DNA from: Pseudonocardia broussonetiae
Lineage (GTDB): Bacteria > Actinomycetota > Actinomycetes > Mycobacteriales > Pseudonocardiaceae
Assembly: GCF_013155125.1 (NCBI RefSeq)
Contig: NZ_CP053564.1
Span: forward strand, 4,223,501-4,287,500
Direction: 5' to 3'
Length of the DNA stretch: 64,000 nt
Part shown: piece after piece, positions 61,254-64,000 of the stretch
Position numbering within the stretch: the first letter of the stretch is position 1
Layout: each line of letters opens with the position of its first letter
Notes under the pieces: model-generated
Seen by the model: the letters and a program-made list of their open reading frames with translations, nothing else
Databases searched by the model: none
Told to the model about the DNA's origin: nothing
Position numbers and translations under genes: made by a program

Positions 61254-62055
61254 TCGTGCTCCTCGGGGCCACGCGACGCCGCCTGCGGAGGAGCCGGGGC
61301 GCGACGTGACACTAGCCCTCCCACTCTTCGTGGCGCTGCGGCGGGAGCAGGTGCCGGCCCGCCCGGGCTCCTCCGCTGCGGGCGATGCGTCCCCCGGGCG
61401 CCTCGACGAGCGTGTCGACCATGTGGACCGCCCTGCTGGTGCCCGTGCTCGCCGGGGTGTTCCTGCTGGTCATGGAACGGCTGGAGACGACGCTGCTCGA
61501 CGTCGCACCGACCGGTGGGCGGGCAGTCCGGACGTTGCCGAGGACCAGGAGCCGCACCTCGGGCCGGAGGAGCGCGGCCGGCCACCTCGGTGAGCGCGCT
61601 CCGCGGCGGGTTCACCCGTCGGGGATGGGGCCCCTCGCGCCCGGCGGCCGGAACCTCGGCGTGTGATGGCGATGGCGTGGCCCGCCCCCGACCGGCCGTC
61701 ACGCTCCCCGCGGCGGCGGCACTCGGTGCGGCGTCGTCGTGGGTCTCCGGGCGGCACGGCGCACGTGGTCGCGGTGGCGGTCGCCGCCGTCGCCCACCCG
61801 GCTCGGGGCGTGACCCGGCCGCGTCGCGAGCGAGGGGGCGACGGAGGCGGTTCACCGGGCCCTGCGCCGTTCGGCCGGGCCGCGGACGCGCCGGACGGCG
61901 CTGTACTCCCCGGCGCGGTCGGAGTTGACTCGGGCCTGCGGCGGTCGACCGCCGACGGAGCAGGGGGGCCGGTGGCGATGGAGGTGGAGCGCGCTCGCCC
62001 GCGGCGGTCGAGCACGTCGGTGCCTGCGCTCGCGCGCCGTGACGCGCACGTCCGC
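61254..62055. other. Gap with no convincing gene
   Basis: About 800 bases hold no frame I would call real. The best candidate is a plus-strand ATG at 61421 starting MWTALLVPVLAGVFLLVMER, one hydrophobic helix then an Arg/Ser/Gly-rich tail to 61666. It could be a small membrane peptide, but it lacks a clear ribosome-binding site. Confidence 0.4.
61612..61628. promoter_or_regulatory. 17-bp inverted repeat in the 61.3-62.0 kb gap
   Basis: TCACCCGTCGGGGATGG is identical in 16 of 17 bases to the copy at 49162. No convincing gene follows on either strand within 300 bases, which makes it either an orphan site or evidence for an unrecognised transcript. Confidence 0.4.
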
Positions 62056-62304
62056 TCAGCCGTCGATGCCCCCGCTGCCGCACTGCGGGCAGATCCCGGT
62101 CGCGGCGGGGAGCCGCCGCAGTTCGACGAGCTCCAGCCCGAGCGCCTCGATCCGCGCGATGAAGCCGTGCAGGGCGGCCCGGTCGGCCGCGCGCCCGACG
62201 AGCAGCGTGCCCGTCGCCGACTCCGCGGCGGTGAGCGGTTCGAGCGCCTCGAGCAGGACCGGCCTCAGCCGGCCGGTGACCCGGAAGCTGTACTCGGCGT
62301 CCAC
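62056..62304 (-). CDS. Small paralogue of the 54.4-kb gene with C-terminal CxxC (82 aa)
   Basis: The GTG at 62304 follows GGGAGG. The 82-residue product (YSFRVTGRLRPVLLEALEPL, DRAALHGFIARIEALGLELV) parallels the 54.4-kb protein, including LHG-x-I-x(3)-E-LG, and adds a Cys-x-x-Cys at the end (GICPQCGSGG) that could bind metal. It is divergent from the large regulator gene, with a 28-bp palindrome between them. Confidence 0.7.
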   Translation of the reverse strand: MDAEYSFRVTGRLRPVLLEALEPLTAAESATGTLLVGRAADRAALHGFIARIEALGLELVELRRLPAATGICPQCGSGGIDG

Positions 62305-62323
62305 CTCGTCCTCCCCTCGGGGA

Positions 62324-62351
62324 GGGGCGCCGCCACCGGTGGCGGCGCCCC
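62324..62351. promoter_or_regulatory. 28-bp perfect palindrome between divergent genes
   Basis: The two arms GGGGCGCCGCCACC and GGTGGCGGCGCCCC are adjacent without a spacer, and a shorter palindrome, CTCCCC/GGGGAG (62311-62324), touches its left end. It lies between the GTG at 62304 (minus) and the GTG at 62376 (plus), so it could be a shared operator or a cruciform. No U-run follows, so a terminator is unlikely. Confidence 0.5.
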
Positions 62352-62375
62352 CCGCACCATCGTGGGAGCAGCGGG

Positions 62376-64000
62376 GTGACCGCGTCTCCTCCTCGCAGCA
62401 TGAGGGACGCCGACCCCCGGTTCGCCGCTCCCGTCGCCACGAACGTCGTCGTCCGCCCGCGCCTGCACGAACGGCTGACGGAGGGGGTGGCGGGGTCCTG
62501 CGTACTGATCGCGGCCCCGGCCGGCTGGGGCAAGACGCTGCTCGTGGGTTCGTGGCTCGGCGGTGCGGGGCGCGGCGCCGGCGGCACGGCGGGCCGTGAC
62601 GCGTGGGTCTCGCTCGGCTCGCGCGACGACGACCTGCCGGGTTTCTGGGCGGCCGTCGTCGACGCCCTGGCCCCGGCGGTCGGCGAGCGGGCCACGGCCG
62701 AGCTGCGCAGCGCCGTCGCCGCCGGCGACCTGGACCACCTGCCCGCCGGGGTGGCCGCAGCGACGGCTGCCGTCGAGCCCTCCGTCGTCCTCGTGCTCGA
62801 CAACCTGCACGAGATCACCGCCCTCGCCGTGCACGAGAGCCTGCTCCGGCTGGTCCAGCGGCCTCCGCCCGGCCTCCGCCTCGTCGTCACCACCCGCCGC
62901 GACCCGCCCTGGCCGCTGAACCGCCTGCGCCTCGCCGGCGTCCTGACCGAGATCCGGGCCGCCGACCTCGCCTTCGGACCGGGGGAGGCGCGCGCCCTGC
63001 TCGACGGGCTCGGCATCGACCTCGACGACGTCCACGTCGGGCGGCTGGTGGGACGGACCGAGGGGTGGGCGGCCGGACTGCGGCTCGCTGCACTGGAGAT
63101 GCAGGGAGGCGTGGATCCCGCCGGCTTCGTCGACGCGTTCTCGGGCGACGACCACGCCGTGGCGGCGTACCTCCTGGACGAGGTGATCGACCGGCTGGCC
63201 CCGGACGTGCTCGACTTCCTCGTCCGGGTCAGCATCCTCGACGTCGTGTCCGCCGATCTCGCCGACGCGATGACCGGCGGCCGCACCGGTGCGTCGACGC
63301 TCGCGGAGCTGGCCGCGTCCCACCTGTTCGTGCACGCCGTGGGCAGCGGAGGCCGGTGGTACCGGCTGCACCGGCTGATCGCCGACGTCCTCCGCACCCG
63401 GATCACCCGGCCCCGCACCTCCCGCGACCTCCACCGCCGGGCCGCCGAGTGGTACCTCCACCACGCGATGCCCCTCGAGGCCGTCCGCTACGCGCTGCGC
63501 GGGCGCCTGTGGCCGCTCGCCGCGGAGGTCCTCGGCGTCCACCTCCTGCCCCTCGTCGTCCGGGACGATCCGCAGGAGATCGACACCCTCCTCTCCGCGG
63601 TGCCCCGAGAGGTCCTCCTCGGCCACCCGGAGCTCGCCGCGGCCCTGGCCGGGGTGCGCTCGTACCACGCCTCACCCCACGACGCCCGGGAGATGGCCGC
63701 TGCCGCCCGGGCCGGCGTCGACTCGCTGCCGCCACGTCGTGCGACCAGGCTGCGGCTGGTGCTGGAACTGATCGACATCGCCGCCCGCCGCGCGGACGGC
63801 GACCTCACCGCCGTGGCGGCCGCCTGCCGCCGGATCCCCCGGGACCCGGCCGTGCTCGCGGCCAGCGGCCTCGCCGGTTGGGACCTCGTACCGATGCTGG
63901 CCGCCTCCAACGCCGGCACGGCGGAGTACTGGACCGGGGACCTCGTCGAGGCGGAGGCGCACCTGCGGGAGGCCGACGACCTGGACCGGTCCGGTGGCGT
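62376..64000 (+). CDS. MalT-like STAND/LuxR-type regulator, N-terminal part (runs off right edge)
   Basis: A GTG at 62376, with GGGAG 8 bases upstream, opens a frame that continues to the window edge (541 codons); an ATG at 62400 is also possible. Walker A APAGWGKT is at 47-54, Walker B VVLVLDNLHEI near 142, followed by helical repeats (ASHLFVHAV, then RYALRGRLWPLAAEVLG). It resembles the regulator at 58.0-60.7 kb, whose LuxR helix-turn-helix lies at the C-terminus, so this one probably ends in the same domain outside the window. Confidence 0.82.
   Translation, partial: MTASPPRSMRDADPRFAAPVATNVVVRPRLHERLTEGVAGSCVLIAAPAGWGKTLLVGSWLGGAGRGAGGTAGRDAWVSLGSRDDDLPGFWAAVVDALAPAVGERATAELRSAVAAGDLDHLPAGVAAATAAVEPSVVLVLDNLHEITALAVHESLLRLVQRPPPGLRLVVTTRRDPPWPLNRLRLAGVLTEIRAADLAFGPGEARALLDGLGIDLDDVHVGRLVGRTEGWAAGLRLAALEMQGGVDPAGFVDAFSGDDHAVAAYLLDEVIDRLAPDVLDFLVRVSILDVVSADLADAMTGGRTGASTLAELAASHLFVHAVGSGGRWYRLHRLIADVLRTRITRPRTSRDLHRRAAEWYLHHAMPLEAVRYALRGRLWPLAAEVLGVHLLPLVVRDDPQEIDTLLSAVPREVLLGHPELAAALAGVRSYHASPHDAREMAAAARAGVDSLPPRRATRLRLVLELIDIAARRADGDLTAVAAACRRIPRDPAVLAASGLAGWDLVPMLAASNAGTAEYWTGDLVEAEAHLREADDLDRSGG

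Overview
The window is very GC-rich DNA with long, tightly packed genes, GTG starts as common as ATG and many 4-base start/stop overlaps. These traits, together with WXG100/type VII substrates, DUF3040, DUF7144, DUF6325 and amphi-Trp genes and MalT-like LuxR regulators, point to an actinomycete, most likely in the Pseudonocardiales. That placement rests on gene content only; there is no rRNA gene in the window.

Layout. (1) 1-2.7 kb: a divergent type VII secretion cassette (WXG100 protein, small helical protein, N-terminus of a large putative toxin) facing an FHA-like protein. (2) 2862-2904 and 48351-48393: an identical 43-bp direct repeat equal to the 3' part of a tRNA-Val(CAC) gene (anticodon loop to acceptor stem). 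Neither copy has a 5' half and each is followed by a strong hairpin. They bracket 45.5 kb that looks like an integrated genomic island. (3) 3.4-7.4 kb: the decayed left end of the island, with a STAND/WD-like pseudogene, a complete IS3-family element, a frameshifted membrane protein, a zinc-ribbon protein and an IS30-type transposase relic. (4) 7.5-16.7 kb, minus strand: four translationally coupled genes, namely an uncharacterised 280-aa protein, a CHAT protease, a 1672-aa STAND NTPase with a degenerate CHAT tail, and an HExxH metallopeptidase. (5) 16.8-20.4 kb, plus strand: a methyltransferase and two glycosyltransferases leading into the next operon. (6) 20.4-47.3 kb: a contractile injection system (eCIS) locus of nineteen genes with one sheath, one tube, baseplate, spike, tip, AAA+ ATPase, terminator protein, two eCIS-core (DUF4157) proteins and two fibre-like proteins, most coupled by ATGA or GTGA overlaps. 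A second methyltransferase converges on it across a 14-bp-stem terminator. (7) 48.4-64 kb: ordinary chromosome with stress and membrane genes and two large LuxR regulators.

How the parts may work together. The eCIS genes would build a phage-tail-like injector. The 1753-aa DUF4157 protein with a distinctive C-terminal domain is the best cargo candidate, and the glycosyltransferases and methyltransferases are candidates for decorating the particle. The CHAT/STAND/metallopeptidase operon has the architecture of a regulated proteolytic, possibly suicidal, response and shares the island with the injector. To the right of the island a 17-bp inverted repeat, consensus TCAYCCGNNNCGGRTGA, recurs in front of many of the stress genes and suggests one shared regulator.

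Limits: families were recognised by eye from motifs and gene order. No alignment, structure prediction or database search was run.
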